From positions 1-9,216 of the forward strand of contig JAPHUU010000270.1 of NCBI GenBank assembly GCA_026193555.1: a DNA stretch of 9,216 bases, given 5' to 3'. The stretch comes from Rhodanobacter sp. (lineage in GTDB: Bacteria; Pseudomonadota; Gammaproteobacteria; Xanthomonadales; Rhodanobacteraceae). Within the stretch, counting starts at the first letter, position 1; every line of letters starts with the position of its first letter. Position numbers and translations under genes: made by a program. Shown in pieces: positions 1 through 7,064 of the stretch. The notes under the pieces were generated by a model. The model was given only the letters and a program-made list of their open reading frames with translations, searched no databases and was not told where the DNA came from.

Positions 1-48
1 ACTCCGTTCCTTTGCGGCGCCATTGCGGCGATCAGGACCCCTCGACTC

Positions 49-354
49 ATGCCGATCTATGCCTTTGCCTGCCGTGCCTGTGGCCACGCATTCGACCGTC
101 TGCAGAAGTTGTCCGATACCGACCCGACAGAATGTCCCGCATGCGGCAAACCCGAGCTGGCCCGTCAGGTGACGGCGCCATCGTTTCGTCTTGCCGGCAG
201 CGGCTGGTACGAAACCGACTTCAAGAAAGACGGCGACAAGAAGCGCAACCTGGCCGGCGATGCGGCGGCCCCTGCCGCGAAAAGCGACGGGGTTGCCACG
301 CCAATACCCGCGGCGGCCCCGGCGGCCAGCACGCCGGCCGCCAGCAGCGACTGA
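49..354 (+). CDS. FmdB-family zinc-ribbon protein
   Basis: A 101-residue protein that opens with MPIYAFAC and has two CxxC pairs, C8/C11 and C29/C32, spaced as in the FmdB/CxxC_CxxC_SSSS putative regulatory protein family; the four cysteines should bind one zinc ion. Residues 43-59 (SFRLAGSGWYETDFKKD) match the conserved tail of the family domain. From about residue 67 the protein becomes a low-complexity Ala/Pro/Ser tail, likely disordered. The biochemical role of the family is not established; it was named after a regulator in a formamide/amide operon, and no DNA-binding domain is visible here. The ATG at 49 is chosen because it gives the canonical MPIY start; AGGA at 34-37 is a weak ribosome-binding site 11 bases upstream. 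A gene of this type just before aspS is a recurring arrangement in gammaproteobacteria. Family assignment is firm, function is not. Confidence 0.9.
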   Translation: MPIYAFACRACGHAFDRLQKLSDTDPTECPACGKPELARQVTAPSFRLAGSGWYETDFKKDGDKKRNLAGDAAAPAAKSDGVATPIPAAAPAASTPAASSD

Positions 355-525
355 ACGGCGCACTGGCGCTGTCTCGACGGGGCGTGCCGGACGGCGATTC
401 GGGCGCTGCCCCGGTCTGTCGCGATTCCGCCCGCCCCGCGGCGGAACCGTCGTATCCCCTCGGTGGTAAGATTCGCGGTCTTTTCCCTTGCCTCATGCCG
501 TTCTGCGGCCCGGAGTTCCAAGCGC
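355..525 (+). other. intergenic region before aspS
   Basis: This 171-base GC-rich gap has no credible gene. It contains an imperfect GC hairpin (CGGGGC at 378-383 pairing with GCCCCG at 408-413), which may lie near the 3' end of the zinc-ribbon transcript but has no T tract. A smaller one follows (CCGCC 431-435 with GGCGG 440-444). The probable aspS promoter lies at 464-478 and the aspS ribosome-binding site at 512-515. Reading frames that cross the gap are extensions of shadow frames. Confidence 0.5.
464..478 (+). promoter_or_regulatory. probable aspS promoter (extended -10)
   Basis: TAAGAT at 467-472 resembles a sigma-70 -10 box. It is preceded by TGG at 464-466, which fits the TGn extended -10 pattern. 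No good -35 hexamer is visible at 16-18 bases, as expected if the extended -10 compensates. The surrounding 14-mer at 465-478 resembles the element before yebC at 3117-3130 (11 of 14 bases the same). Transcription would start around 479-481, leaving a leader of about 45 bases. This is pattern reading only. Confidence 0.4.
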
Positions 526-2298
526 ATGCGTACGCATTACTGCGGCCTTGTCGATGAGTCGCTGGTCGACCAGACCATCTCCCTGTGTGGTTGGGTCAAC
601 ACCATTCGCCTGCAGAGCCACGTCGCCTTTGTCGATCTGCGCGATCACGAGGGTCTGGCGCAGGTGGTGATCGAGCGCGACAACGCCACCGCCTTTGCGG
701 TGGCCGGAGACATCGGCAACGAATATTGCCTGCGCGTCACCGGCACGCTGCGCAAGCGGCTGGCCAGCAACGACAAGTTGAAGACCGGCACCGTCGAGCT
801 GGTCGCCGACACGGTGGAGATTCTCAACGCGGCGAAGGATCTGCCATTTGCGATGCACGAGAATCCGAACGAGGACATGCGGATGACCTACCGCTACCTC
901 GACCTGCGCCGCCCCGAGATGCAGCAGATGATGCGCCGGCGGATCAAGCTGGTGCAGGCGCTGCGCCGGTATCTCGACGAGCGCGGCTTCCAGGACGTCG
1001 AGACGCCGATCCTGACCAAGGCCACGCCCGAGGGCGCGCGCGACTATCTGGTGCCCAGTCGCGTGCATCCGGGTCAGTTCTATGCGCTGCCGCAGTCGCC
1101 GCAGCTGTTCAAGCAGATCCTGATGATGGCCGGCTTCGACCGCTACTACCAGATCGCGCGCTGCTTCCGCGACGAGGATTTGCGCGCCGATCGCCAGCCG
1201 GAGTTCACCCAGCTCGACCTCGAGTTTGCCTTTGTCGAGGAAAAGGATGTGCAGGACTTCGTGGAGGAGCTGATCCGCCACGTGTTCCGCGAAGTGCAAG
1301 ATGTCGAGCTGGACGCCAGCTTCCCCCGCATGACCTGGGCCGAGGCGATGCGCCGCTTCGGATCGGACAAGCCGGACCTGCGCATCGCGCTGGAGCTGGT
1401 CGACATCGCCGAGGCGGTGAAGCACGTCGAGTTCAAGGTGTTTGCCGGGCCGGCCAATGATGCGAACGGCCGCGTTGCTGCGCTGCGCGTGCCGGGTGCC
1501 AGCACGCTGAGCCGCAAGGAAATCGACGTACTCACCGAGTACGTGGGTCGCTATGGTGCCAAGGGGCTGGCCTGGCTCAAGGTCGAGGATCTGGCCAAGG
1601 GCCGCGAGGGCATCAACTCGCCGGTGGCGAAGTTCCTCGACGATGCGGCGCTGGACGGCGTACTCAAGGCCACCGGTGCGCAGAGCGGCGACATCGTGTT
1701 TTTCGGTGCCGGAAGCTGGAAGACGGTGACCGACTTCATGGGTGCGTTGCGGCTGAAGGTCGGCAAGGACCGTGGCTTCGTCGAGAACCGCTGGGCGCCG
1801 TTGTGGATCACCGATTTTCCGATGTTCGAGTACGACGCCGAGGAGCAGCGCTACGTCGCCCTGCATCATCCGTTCACCGCACCCAAGGTCGACGATGCCG
1901 CCCAGTTGCGCGCCGACCCGCACAATGCCGTGAGCCGCGGCTACGACATGGTGTTGAACGGCAACGAGATCGGCGGCGGCTCGATCCGTATCCATCGCCC
2001 GGAGATGCAGAGCACGGTATTCGATCTGCTCGGCATCGGCGCCGACGAGGCGGAGGCGAAGTTCGGCTTCCTGCTCAAGGCACTGAAGTTCGGCGCGCCG
2101 CCGCACGGTGGTCTGGCTTTCGGCATCGACCGCATTGCTGCGCTGATGGCCGGCACCGAATCGATTCGCGACGTGATTGCGTTCCCCAAGACCACCAGCG
2201 CGCAGTGCCTGATGACCGATGCCCCGTCGACGGTCGGTGTGGCTCAGCTGAAGGAGTTGCATGTGCAGGTGCGCCCCGAAGAGGTTTCGGGCGTTTGA
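526..2298 (+). CDS. aspS: aspartate--tRNA ligase
   Basis: Class IIb aspartyl-tRNA synthetase, 590 residues, the same length as the E. coli enzyme. It activates Asp with ATP and charges tRNA-Asp in the cytoplasm. The N-terminal OB-fold anticodon-binding domain spans about 1-105, with F35 and Q46 conserved. The catalytic core follows, with motif 1 around 150-165, the QSPQLFKQ segment at 190-197, motif 2 at 214-231 (FRDED, R215) and motif 3 at 529-541 ([14 protein letters not shown]536). The bacterial GAD insertion lies roughly at 290-420. The ATG at 526 gives the family start MRTHYCG and has GGAG at 512-515 ten bases upstream; the frame runs back to a GTG at 463, but that extension overlaps the promoter and is not conserved. 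The anticodon-domain loop at 26-32 is atypical (see findings), so whether the enzyme is strict for tRNA-Asp or also charges tRNA-Asn cannot be decided here. Confidence 0.98.
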   Translation: MRTHYCGLVDESLVDQTISLCGWVNTIRLQSHVAFVDLRDHEGLAQVVIERDNATAFAVAGDIGNEYCLRVTGTLRKRLASNDKLKTGTVELVADTVEILNAAKDLPFAMHENPNEDMRMTYRYLDLRRPEMQQMMRRRIKLVQALRRYLDERGFQDVETPILTKATPEGARDYLVPSRVHPGQFYALPQSPQLFKQILMMAGFDRYYQIARCFRDEDLRADRQPEFTQLDLEFAFVEEKDVQDFVEELIRHVFREVQDVELDASFPRMTWAEAMRRFGSDKPDLRIALELVDIAEAVKHVEFKVFAGPANDANGRVAALRVPGASTLSRKEIDVLTEYVGRYGAKGLAWLKVEDLAKGREGINSPVAKFLDDAALDGVLKATGAQSGDIVFFGAGSWKTVTDFMGALRLKVGKDRGFVENRWAPLWITDFPMFEYDAEEQRYVALHHPFTAPKVDDAAQLRADPHNAVSRGYDMVLNGNEIGGGSIRIHRPEMQSTVFDLLGIGADEAEAKFGFLLKALKFGAPPHGGLAFGIDRIAALMAGTESIRDVIAFPKTTSAQCLMTDAPSTVGVAQLKELHVQVRPEEVSGV

Positions 2299-2305
2299 GT
2301 TCACG

Positions 2306-2322
2306 CGCCGGTATGGCCGGCG
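2306..2322 (+). terminator. GC hairpin after aspS
   Basis: A perfect 6-base-pair stem, CGCCGG (2306-2311) with CCGGCG (2317-2322), encloses a 5-base loop and starts 8 bases after the aspS stop. There is no T tract, so it is at best a weak or Rho-assisted 3' end, or an mRNA-stabilising hairpin. Confidence 0.25.
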
Positions 2323-2405
2323 TCGATGGTGGCAAGGCGGAGCTGAGGGTTGGCCGCGGCGTTATCCTTGCCTTCTCCCGTTGCCTCAGGTCTATTGCCT
2401 AAGCC

Positions 2406-3074
2406 ATGCCCGATCACGTGATTCTGCTGCACGGCCTGTGGATGCGCGGTTTCGCGCTGGCCATGCTGCATCGACGTCTGATCGAGGCGGGCTTTCGCGT
2501 CCACCGCTTTGACTACCTCAGCGTGGCGGCCACCCAGCAGAGCATCCTGGATCGACTGCGGGCACTGATGCTGGAATTGGCCGATGAGGCTGTGCATGTG
2601 CATCTGGTCGGCCACAGCCTGGGTGGCCTGCTGGCCTTGCGAGCCTGTGTCGACGCTGACGCCGACGCCGATGTCGATGGCCTGCCACCGGGACGCATCG
2701 TCTGCCTCGGCTCGCCGTTGAAGGGCAGTGCGGCGGCGCGCGGTTTCGCCGAATGGGGCCGCGGTGGGGAAGTGTTGCTGGGTTCCAACCGCGAACTGCT
2801 GGAGCAGGGATTTGAAAGCTGGAATGGTTCGCGCGAGGTCGGCGTGATCGCCGGCCGCATGCCGCTGGGACTCGGTTCCGTGCTTGGCCACTTCGAGGGT
2901 GAGCACGACGGCACCGTGGCGGTCGAGGAAACCCGGCTGCCGGGGCTGACCGACCATTGCGTGGTCGAGGTCAACCATACCGGCCTGCTTTTCTCCCAGG
3001 AAGTCGCGCGACAGGTGGCCGAATTCCTGCGAAACGGGCATTTCAGGGCACCGGCGGGCGACTCCGCCCGCTGA
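2406..3074 (+). CDS. alpha/beta hydrolase (lipase/esterase-like)
   Basis: A 222-residue alpha/beta-hydrolase without a signal peptide, so probably cytoplasmic. The first strand runs into the oxyanion motif LLHGLW (H9-G10). The nucleophile elbow is GHSLGG (69-74, Ser71). The likely acid is D168 in EHDGTV, and the likely catalytic His is H191 in VNHTGLL. The segment LGSPLKGS (101-108) resembles the GTPHxGS motif of lipases of the PGAP1/EstA type, which favours an ester or acyl substrate, but the real substrate is unknown. Residues 83-91 form an Asp-Ala alternating run in a loop before the next strand. The ATG at 2406 is used because the first strand begins immediately after it; the ribosome-binding site is poor (AGG at 2388-2390, 15 bases away). 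It sits between aspS and yebC, which adjoin in pseudomonads as I recall, so it looks like a lineage-specific insertion. The fold is certain, the function open. Confidence 0.9.
   Translation: MPDHVILLHGLWMRGFALAMLHRRLIEAGFRVHRFDYLSVAATQQSILDRLRALMLELADEAVHVHLVGHSLGGLLALRACVDADADADVDGLPPGRIVCLGSPLKGSAAARGFAEWGRGGEVLLGSNRELLEQGFESWNGSREVGVIAGRMPLGLGSVLGHFEGEHDGTVAVEETRLPGLTDHCVVEVNHTGLLFSQEVARQVAEFLRNGHFRAPAGDSAR
3054..3071 (+). terminator. GC hairpin at the hydrolase stop codon
   Basis: GCGGGCG (3054-3060) pairs perfectly with CGCCCGC (3065-3071) around a 4-base loop, ending one base before the hydrolase TGA is complete. No T tract follows. It could mark the end of the aspS/hydrolase transcript before the promoter-like element of yebC, but the missing T run keeps confidence low. 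Confidence 0.3.
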
Positions 3075-3116
3075 GGACTGCGTCAAACTGGCGGTGCCGG
3101 AAGCAGGTCGAAATCA

Positions 3117-3130
3117 GGTAAAATTGCCGG
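3117..3130 (+). promoter_or_regulatory. probable yebC-ruvCA promoter (-10 element)
   Basis: TAAAAT at 3119-3124 is a good -10 match inside a locally A/T-richer stretch (3110-3125) of an otherwise GC-rich gap. No clear -35 box is present at 16-18 bases; TGCCGG at 3095-3100 is a poor candidate with 18 bases of spacing. The flanking 14-mer resembles the element upstream of aspS. The start point would be near 3131, leaving a leader of about 30 bases before the yebC ATG. Confidence 0.4.
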
Positions 3131-3162
3131 CTTGTCCATCTGATTCGACTGCAGGCAATGTC

Positions 3163-3897
3163 ATGGGTAGAGGGCCGTCCATCGAAGGTCGCAAGAATGC
3201 CGAAGACGCCAAGCGCGCCAAGGTATTCACCAAGCTGATCCGCGAAATCGCCGTGGCGACCCGTGCTGGCGTGGCTGATCCGTCCGGCAATCCGCGACTG
3301 CGTGCAGCGGTCGACAAGGCACTTTCGGCGAACATGACCCGGGACACCATTGACCGCGCGATCAAGCGTGGCTCCGGCGCCGAAGGCGGCGCCGACATGC
3401 ACGAGCTGCGCTACGAGGGTTACGGTCCCGCCGGTGTGGCCTTGATCATCGACTGCGTCACCGACAATTCGGTGCGCACCGTTGCCGACGTGCGGCATGC
3501 GCTGACCAAGCATGGCGGCAACCTGGGTACCAGCGGCTCGGTGGCATTCCAGTTCCATCGTTGCGGCGAGATCGTGTTCAGCTCGGCCGGCGATGCGGCG
3601 CTGGAGGAGAAGATCCTCGAGGCCGCGTTGGAGGCAGGCGCCGACGACGTGGTGAACGAGGCGGGTGAGAGCAGCGTGCTGTGCACGCCGGACAACCTTG
3701 ACGCCGTGCGGCAGGCATTGGTCGCGGCGGGCCTGACCCCGTTGCGCGCCGACGTGGTGATGCGGCCGGCCAATCGCGTGGCGATTCCCGAGGAGGCGCA
3801 GGAAACCCTGCTCGACCTGCTCGACTGGCTGGAGCAGCTCGATGACGTGCACGAGATCTATCACAACGCATTGCTGCCCGCGGAGGCCGTCGAATAA
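3163..3897 (+). CDS. yebC: YebC/PmpR/TACO1-family protein
   Basis: A 244-residue member of the YebC/TACO1 family. Members have been described as DNA-binding regulators (PmpR of Pseudomonas) and as translation factors that act on ribosomes stalled in difficult stretches; which applies here is unknown. The family helix FTKLIREI lies at 22-29, followed by NPRLRAAVDKAL (43-54), RYEGYGP (83-89), DNSVRTVADVRH (101-112) and GGNLGTSGSVAF (118-129). The three-domain layout is complete, close to the usual length of about 245. The ATG at 3163 gives MGRGPSIEGRKN, the N-terminus I associate with xanthomonads, in place of MAGHSKWANIKHRK; AGG at 3153-3155 lies seven bases upstream. A GTG at 3094 in the same frame is rejected because it lies upstream of the -10 box. 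Thirty-six bases separate it from ruvC, so the two are probably co-transcribed. Confidence 0.96.
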   Translation: MGRGPSIEGRKNAEDAKRAKVFTKLIREIAVATRAGVADPSGNPRLRAAVDKALSANMTRDTIDRAIKRGSGAEGGADMHELRYEGYGPAGVALIIDCVTDNSVRTVADVRHALTKHGGNLGTSGSVAFQFHRCGEIVFSSAGDAALEEKILEAALEAGADDVVNEAGESSVLCTPDNLDAVRQALVAAGLTPLRADVVMRPANRVAIPEEAQETLLDLLDWLEQLDDVHEIYHNALLPAEAVE

Positions 3898-3900
3898 GTC

Positions 3901-3919
3901 GGAGGGCGGCACGCCTTTC
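3901..3919 (+). promoter_or_regulatory. hairpin in the yebC-ruvC gap
   Basis: The 36-base gap can fold 3901-3908 (GGAGGGCG) onto 3912-3919 (CGCCTTTC), eight pairs including two G-T, with a 3-base loop. The only strong Shine-Dalgarno-like string before ruvC (GGAGGG, 3901-3906) is in this stem and is 27 bases from the ruvC ATG, too far for direct use. The hairpin may affect ruvC initiation or mRNA stability; no experimental support is visible. Confidence 0.25.
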
Positions 3920-3933
3920 GCATCGCACCCCTG

Positions 3934-4455
3934 ATGATCCGCATCCTCGGCATCGACCCGGGTAGCCAGCGCACCGGTGTCGGCATCATCGATGTCGACG
4001 CCAGTGGCAAGTTGAGCCATGTCTTCCACGGCGCACTGGTGGTGGCGGGCGAAGCCAGCTTTCCGTTGCGGCTGAAGCGCATATTTGACGAGCTGTGTGA
4101 CATCATCGCGGCGCATCAGCCGGTCGAATGCGGGATCGAGCGTGTGTTCATGGCGCGCAATCCCGATTCGGCGCTGAAGCTGGGGCAGGCACGAGGCGCC
4201 GCGATTTGTGCGGTGGTCAGTCAGGGGATCGTGGTGCACGAATATGCGGCAACGGAAGTGAAACAGTCGGTGGTGGGCAGCGGCCGCAGCGACAAGACCC
4301 AGGTGCAGCACATGATCGGTGTGTTGCTCGGCCTCAAGGGGCCGCTGCAGGCGGACGCCGCCGATGCCCTGGCGATCGCGGTGACCCACGCGCATACCCG
4401 CGCCAGCCTGGAGCGTGTGGGCATCCCGCGCACGGCCTGGAGGCGACGCCGATGA
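3934..4455 (+). CDS. ruvC: Holliday junction endonuclease RuvC
   Basis: A 173-residue RuvC resolvase, which cuts Holliday junctions as a dimer with two metal ions and works with RuvAB during recombinational repair. The RNase-H-like catalytic acids are all present: D8 in ILGIDPG, E69 in [10 protein letters not shown], and D141 and D144 in DAADALAIA. The conserved [10 protein letters not shown] segment is at 79-88, and length matches the E. coli protein (173). The ATG at 3934 gives [11 protein letters not shown], the canonical start. No good ribosome-binding site lies at the usual distance, so translation may depend on termination at the yebC stop 36 bases upstream. The last residues, RTAWRRRR, are unusually basic because the 3' end of the gene is the first copy of a 17-base repeat that recurs at the ruvA start. 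Confidence 0.98.
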   Translation: MIRILGIDPGSQRTGVGIIDVDASGKLSHVFHGALVVAGEASFPLRLKRIFDELCDIIAAHQPVECGIERVFMARNPDSALKLGQARGAAICAVVSQGIVVHEYAATEVKQSVVGSGRSDKTQVQHMIGVLLGLKGPLQADAADALAIAVTHAHTRASLERVGIPRTAWRRRR

Positions 4456-4481
4456 AAACGACAGGGAGGCGACGCCGATGA
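4439..4481 (+). repeat. 17-bp direct repeat: duplicated RBS-start unit at ruvC/ruvA
   Basis: GGAGGCGACGCCGATGA occurs at 4439-4455 and again at 4465-4481, a 26-base offset. Each copy carries GGAGG eight bases before an ATG. The first ATG (4452) overlaps the ruvC stop as ATGA and opens a 9-codon frame, MKTTGRRRR, whose TGA (4479-4481) overlaps the ruvA ATG (4478), again as ATGA. The frame is too short to be called a gene with confidence, but the arrangement is exactly that of a translational coupling mini-cistron. An accidental local duplication is the alternative. Confidence 0.8.
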
Positions 4482-5074
4482 TCGGTCGTCTGCGCGGCAT
4501 CCTGATTTCGAAGCAGCCGCCGTCGTTGTTGATCGAGGTGGGTGGTGTCGGCTATGAGGTCGAAGCGCCGATGTCCACCGTCTACGACCTGCCGGGCATC
4601 GGCAAGGAAGTAGTGCTGCTCATCCATCACGCGGTGAAAGAGGACAGCGTGGCGCTGTACGGTTTCCTGCATGAAGCCGAACGGGTGCTGTTTCGCAACC
4701 TGCTCAAGGTCAGCGGCATCGGCGCGAAGATCGCGCTGGCGGTGCTGTCCGGCGTTTCCGTCAACGACTTCGCACGCCTGGTGCAGGCCGGCGACGTGGT
4801 CGCGCTGACCAAGATTCCCGGCATCGGCAAGAAGACCGCCGAACGCATCGTGGTCGAGCTGCGTGACCGGGTGGATGGGCTGGGAATGTCCCTGCCGGGC
4901 GCGGCGATGCACGCGGGCGCGCCGCTCGATCCGGCCGGCGAGGCCACCGTGGCGCTGCAGCAACTCGGCTACAAGCCGGTCGAGGCGACACGTCTGGTGC
5001 AGAAGGTGGCCGCCTCCGGCGACACGGCCGAGGCGATTATCCGCAAGGCGCTGCGTGCAGCACTCGGCGGCTAG
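4478..5074 (+). CDS. ruvA: Holliday junction branch migration protein RuvA
   Basis: A 198-residue RuvA, the tetrameric junction-binding subunit that loads RuvB and holds the junction in a square-planar form. Domain I is an OB-fold (about 1-64, MIGRLRG start) with the acidic pin E55-D56 (in [10 protein letters not shown]) known from E. coli to shape the junction centre. Domain II carries two helix-hairpin-helix motifs, [13 protein letters not shown] (75-87) and [15 protein letters not shown] (110-124). A short linker around 134-150 leads to the RuvB-binding domain III (about 150-198, [15 protein letters not shown]). The ATG at 4478 gives the canonical start with a strong GGGAGG at 4464-4469, eight bases upstream; a GTG at 4415 in the same frame lies inside ruvC and is rejected. 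ruvB does not follow. Confidence 0.98.
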   Translation: MIGRLRGILISKQPPSLLIEVGGVGYEVEAPMSTVYDLPGIGKEVVLLIHHAVKEDSVALYGFLHEAERVLFRNLLKVSGIGAKIALAVLSGVSVNDFARLVQAGDVVALTKIPGIGKKTAERIVVELRDRVDGLGMSLPGAAMHAGAPLDPAGEATVALQQLGYKPVEATRLVQKVAASGDTAEAIIRKALRAALGG

Positions 5075-5089
5075 GGATCAAGGGTGTCC

Positions 5090-7006
5090 ATGAACGCACA
5101 GACGCAGCAACCAACCGCCTCCGCCGGTGATACGCCGGCCCAGCATGGCGCCCGGTCGACACTGATCCTTGGCGCCATCGGCGTGGTGTTCGGCGACATC
5201 GGTACCAGCCCACTGTACACCATGCACGAGACGTTCCTTCCCGCGCACGGATTGCATCCGTATCCGGCCACCGTGCTGGGCATCCTTTCGCTGATCACCT
5301 GGTCGCTGATCATGGTGGTGGCGGTGAAGTACGTGAGCCTGGTGATGCGCGCCGACAACAAGGGCGAGGGCGGCATCATGGCGCTGATGACGCTGGCCCA
5401 GCGCGCCAGCGGAAGCTCGCTGCACATGCGACGGATGGTGGTGTTGATGGCCTTGCTGGGCGCGGCACTGTTCTTCGGCGACGGGGTGATCACCCCGTCG
5501 ATCTCGGTGCTTTCGGCGGTCGAGGGGCTGGAAGTGGCCGCGCCCGGGCTGGTGCACTGGGTGGTGCCGATCACGGTGGCCGTGCTGCTTGGTCTGTTCT
5601 GGCTGCAGCGACATGGCACCGCCAAGGTCGGTGCGGTGTTCGGGCCGGTGATGGTGCTGTGGTTCCTCAGTCTGGGCGTGATCGGGGTGTGGAACATCAT
5701 CCAGGCGCCCGGTGTGCTGTATGCCCTCAACCCCTGGTACGCGGTGCGCTTCTTCATGACCCACGGCTTTGCGTCGGCGCTGGCGCTGGGTTCGGTGGTG
5801 CTGTGCGTGACCGGCGCCGAGGCGTTGTACACCGACATGGGCCACTTCGGCCGCGTTCCGATCCGCAGCGCCTGGTTCTTTTTCGTGATGCCGGCGCTGC
5901 TGCTCAACTACTACGGTCAGGGCGGCCTGCTGCTGGTGCATCCGGAGGCGATCGCCAATCCGTTCTATCACTCGGTACCGGACTGGGCGATCTTCCCGAT
6001 GATCGGACTGGCCACGCTGTCGACCGTGATTGCGTCGCAGGCGGTGATCTCCGGCGCATTCACGGTGACTCGCCAGGCGATCCAGCTGGGTTTTCTGCCG
6101 CGCATGCAGGTGGTGCACACCTCGCGCCAGGCGATCGGCCAGATCTTCCTGCCATGGGTCAACCGGGCGTTGATGGTGACGGTGATCGCCACCGTGGTGG
6201 GCTTCGGTTCGTCCAATGCACTGGCTGGTGCGTATGGCATCGCGGTGACCGGCACCATGGCGATCGACACGGTGCTGGTGATGATCGTGGCCCGCCGCAT
6301 GTGGCACTGGAGTCGGGTGCTGGTGATCGTGCTGGGCACGGTTCTGCTGTGCATCGATCTCAGCTACTTTGGCGCCAACACGCTGAAGATCTTCCAGGGT
6401 GGCTGGTTCCCGCTGGTGCTGGGTGTGCTGATGTTCACCGTGATGACTACCTGGCGCCGCGGCCGCGAGCTGGTGGTGCGCGAGATCAAGCAGAGCGGGC
6501 TGGCGCTGGCGCCGTTCATCGCCAACATGACCGAACATCCGCCGCATCGCGTGCCCGGCACGGCGGTGTTCCTCACGGCGGACCAGCAGGCCGTGCCGCA
6601 TGCGTTGCTGCACAACCTCAAGCACAACAAGGTGCTGCATGAGCGCAACGTGCTGCTGACGGTGCGCATCCTGGAGACGCCCACGGCTGACGCCGACGAA
6701 CGCATCCACATCACCCCGTTGGTCGGTGATTTCTACGGGCTCGAGCTGCGCTTCGGTTTTGCCGAGGACCCGAACATTCCGCTGGCACTTTCGCGGTGTC
6801 CGAGCGAAGGGCTGGGCTTCGACTTGATGGACACCACGTTCTTCCTGTCACGCGAGAGCATTGTCGCCAATGAGCGACGTCCCGGCATGGCGATGTGGCG
6901 CGACAAGATGTTCGCCTTCATGGCGCGCAACGCGCTGCCGGCCACCGCCTTTTTCCAGATCCCGGGCAACCGGCTGATCGAGCTGGGTGCCCAGGTGGAA
7001 ATCTAG
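5090..7006 (+). CDS. kup: Kup-family K+ uptake transporter (copy 1)
   Basis: A 638-residue member of the Kup/HAK/KT family, inner-membrane K+ importers thought to work by K+/H+ symport. Family motifs in order are GDIGTSPLYT (35-44), ADNKGEGGIMAL (88-99), GDGVITPSISVLSAVEG (130-146), TGAEALYTDMGHFG (241-254), YYGQGG (274-279) and SQAVISGAF (316-324). About 12 membrane helices lie between 25 and 455, and the soluble C-terminal domain begins near WRRGRELV (455-462) and ends in PGNRLIELGAQVEI. The ATG at 5090 (AGG at 5081-5083) is preferred; a GTG at 5084 in frame would add two residues and also has a purine-rich site, so the start is uncertain by two codons. It begins 15 bases after the ruvA stop, suggesting read-through from the ruv operon. 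No truncation or frameshift is seen. Confidence 0.96.
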   Translation: MNAQTQQPTASAGDTPAQHGARSTLILGAIGVVFGDIGTSPLYTMHETFLPAHGLHPYPATVLGILSLITWSLIMVVAVKYVSLVMRADNKGEGGIMALMTLAQRASGSSLHMRRMVVLMALLGAALFFGDGVITPSISVLSAVEGLEVAAPGLVHWVVPITVAVLLGLFWLQRHGTAKVGAVFGPVMVLWFLSLGVIGVWNIIQAPGVLYALNPWYAVRFFMTHGFASALALGSVVLCVTGAEALYTDMGHFGRVPIRSAWFFFVMPALLLNYYGQGGLLLVHPEAIANPFYHSVPDWAIFPMIGLATLSTVIASQAVISGAFTVTRQAIQLGFLPRMQVVHTSRQAIGQIFLPWVNRALMVTVIATVVGFGSSNALAGAYGIAVTGTMAIDTVLVMIVARRMWHWSRVLVIVLGTVLLCIDLSYFGANTLKIFQGGWFPLVLGVLMFTVMTTWRRGRELVVREIKQSGLALAPFIANMTEHPPHRVPGTAVFLTADQQAVPHALLHNLKHNKVLHERNVLLTVRILETPTADADERIHITPLVGDFYGLELRFGFAEDPNIPLALSRCPSEGLGFDLMDTTFFLSRESIVANERRPGMAMWRDKMFAFMARNALPATAFFQIPGNRLIELGAQVEI

Positions 7007-7064
7007 CTTCGATGTGTGGCGCGGTGATCCTTCCGGGGCCGGCCTTTTTCGGACCAGAGCAAGC

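Noticed and set aside
463..525. N-terminal extension of AspRS from a GTG at 463
   Set aside because: The extension overlaps the -10 element and has no family similarity; the ATG at 526 has a ribosome-binding site and the canonical N-terminus.
12..557. 181-codon frame overlapping the zinc-ribbon gene and the gap
   Set aside because: It is frame-shifted relative to the FmdB protein, which has a clear family match; composition is Arg/Gly/Pro-rich without recognisable features.
493..2304. 603-codon open frame on the minus strand opposite aspS
   Set aside because: It mirrors the aspS codons; composition is rich in His, Gln, Arg and Leu, as expected of an antisense frame in GC-rich DNA, and no domain is recognisable.
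2313..2402. 29-codon frame ending three bases before the hydrolase start
   Set aside because: It looks like a coupling leader but has no ribosome-binding site, is the tail of a shadow frame of aspS, and contains no recognisable feature.
7033..7049. GC-rich palindrome followed by five Ts between the kup genes, resembling an intrinsic terminator
   Set aside because: GGCCGGCC (7037-7044) is a perfect palindrome with no loop, so it cannot fold into a usable hairpin; the alternative CCGG stem leaves a 2-base loop.
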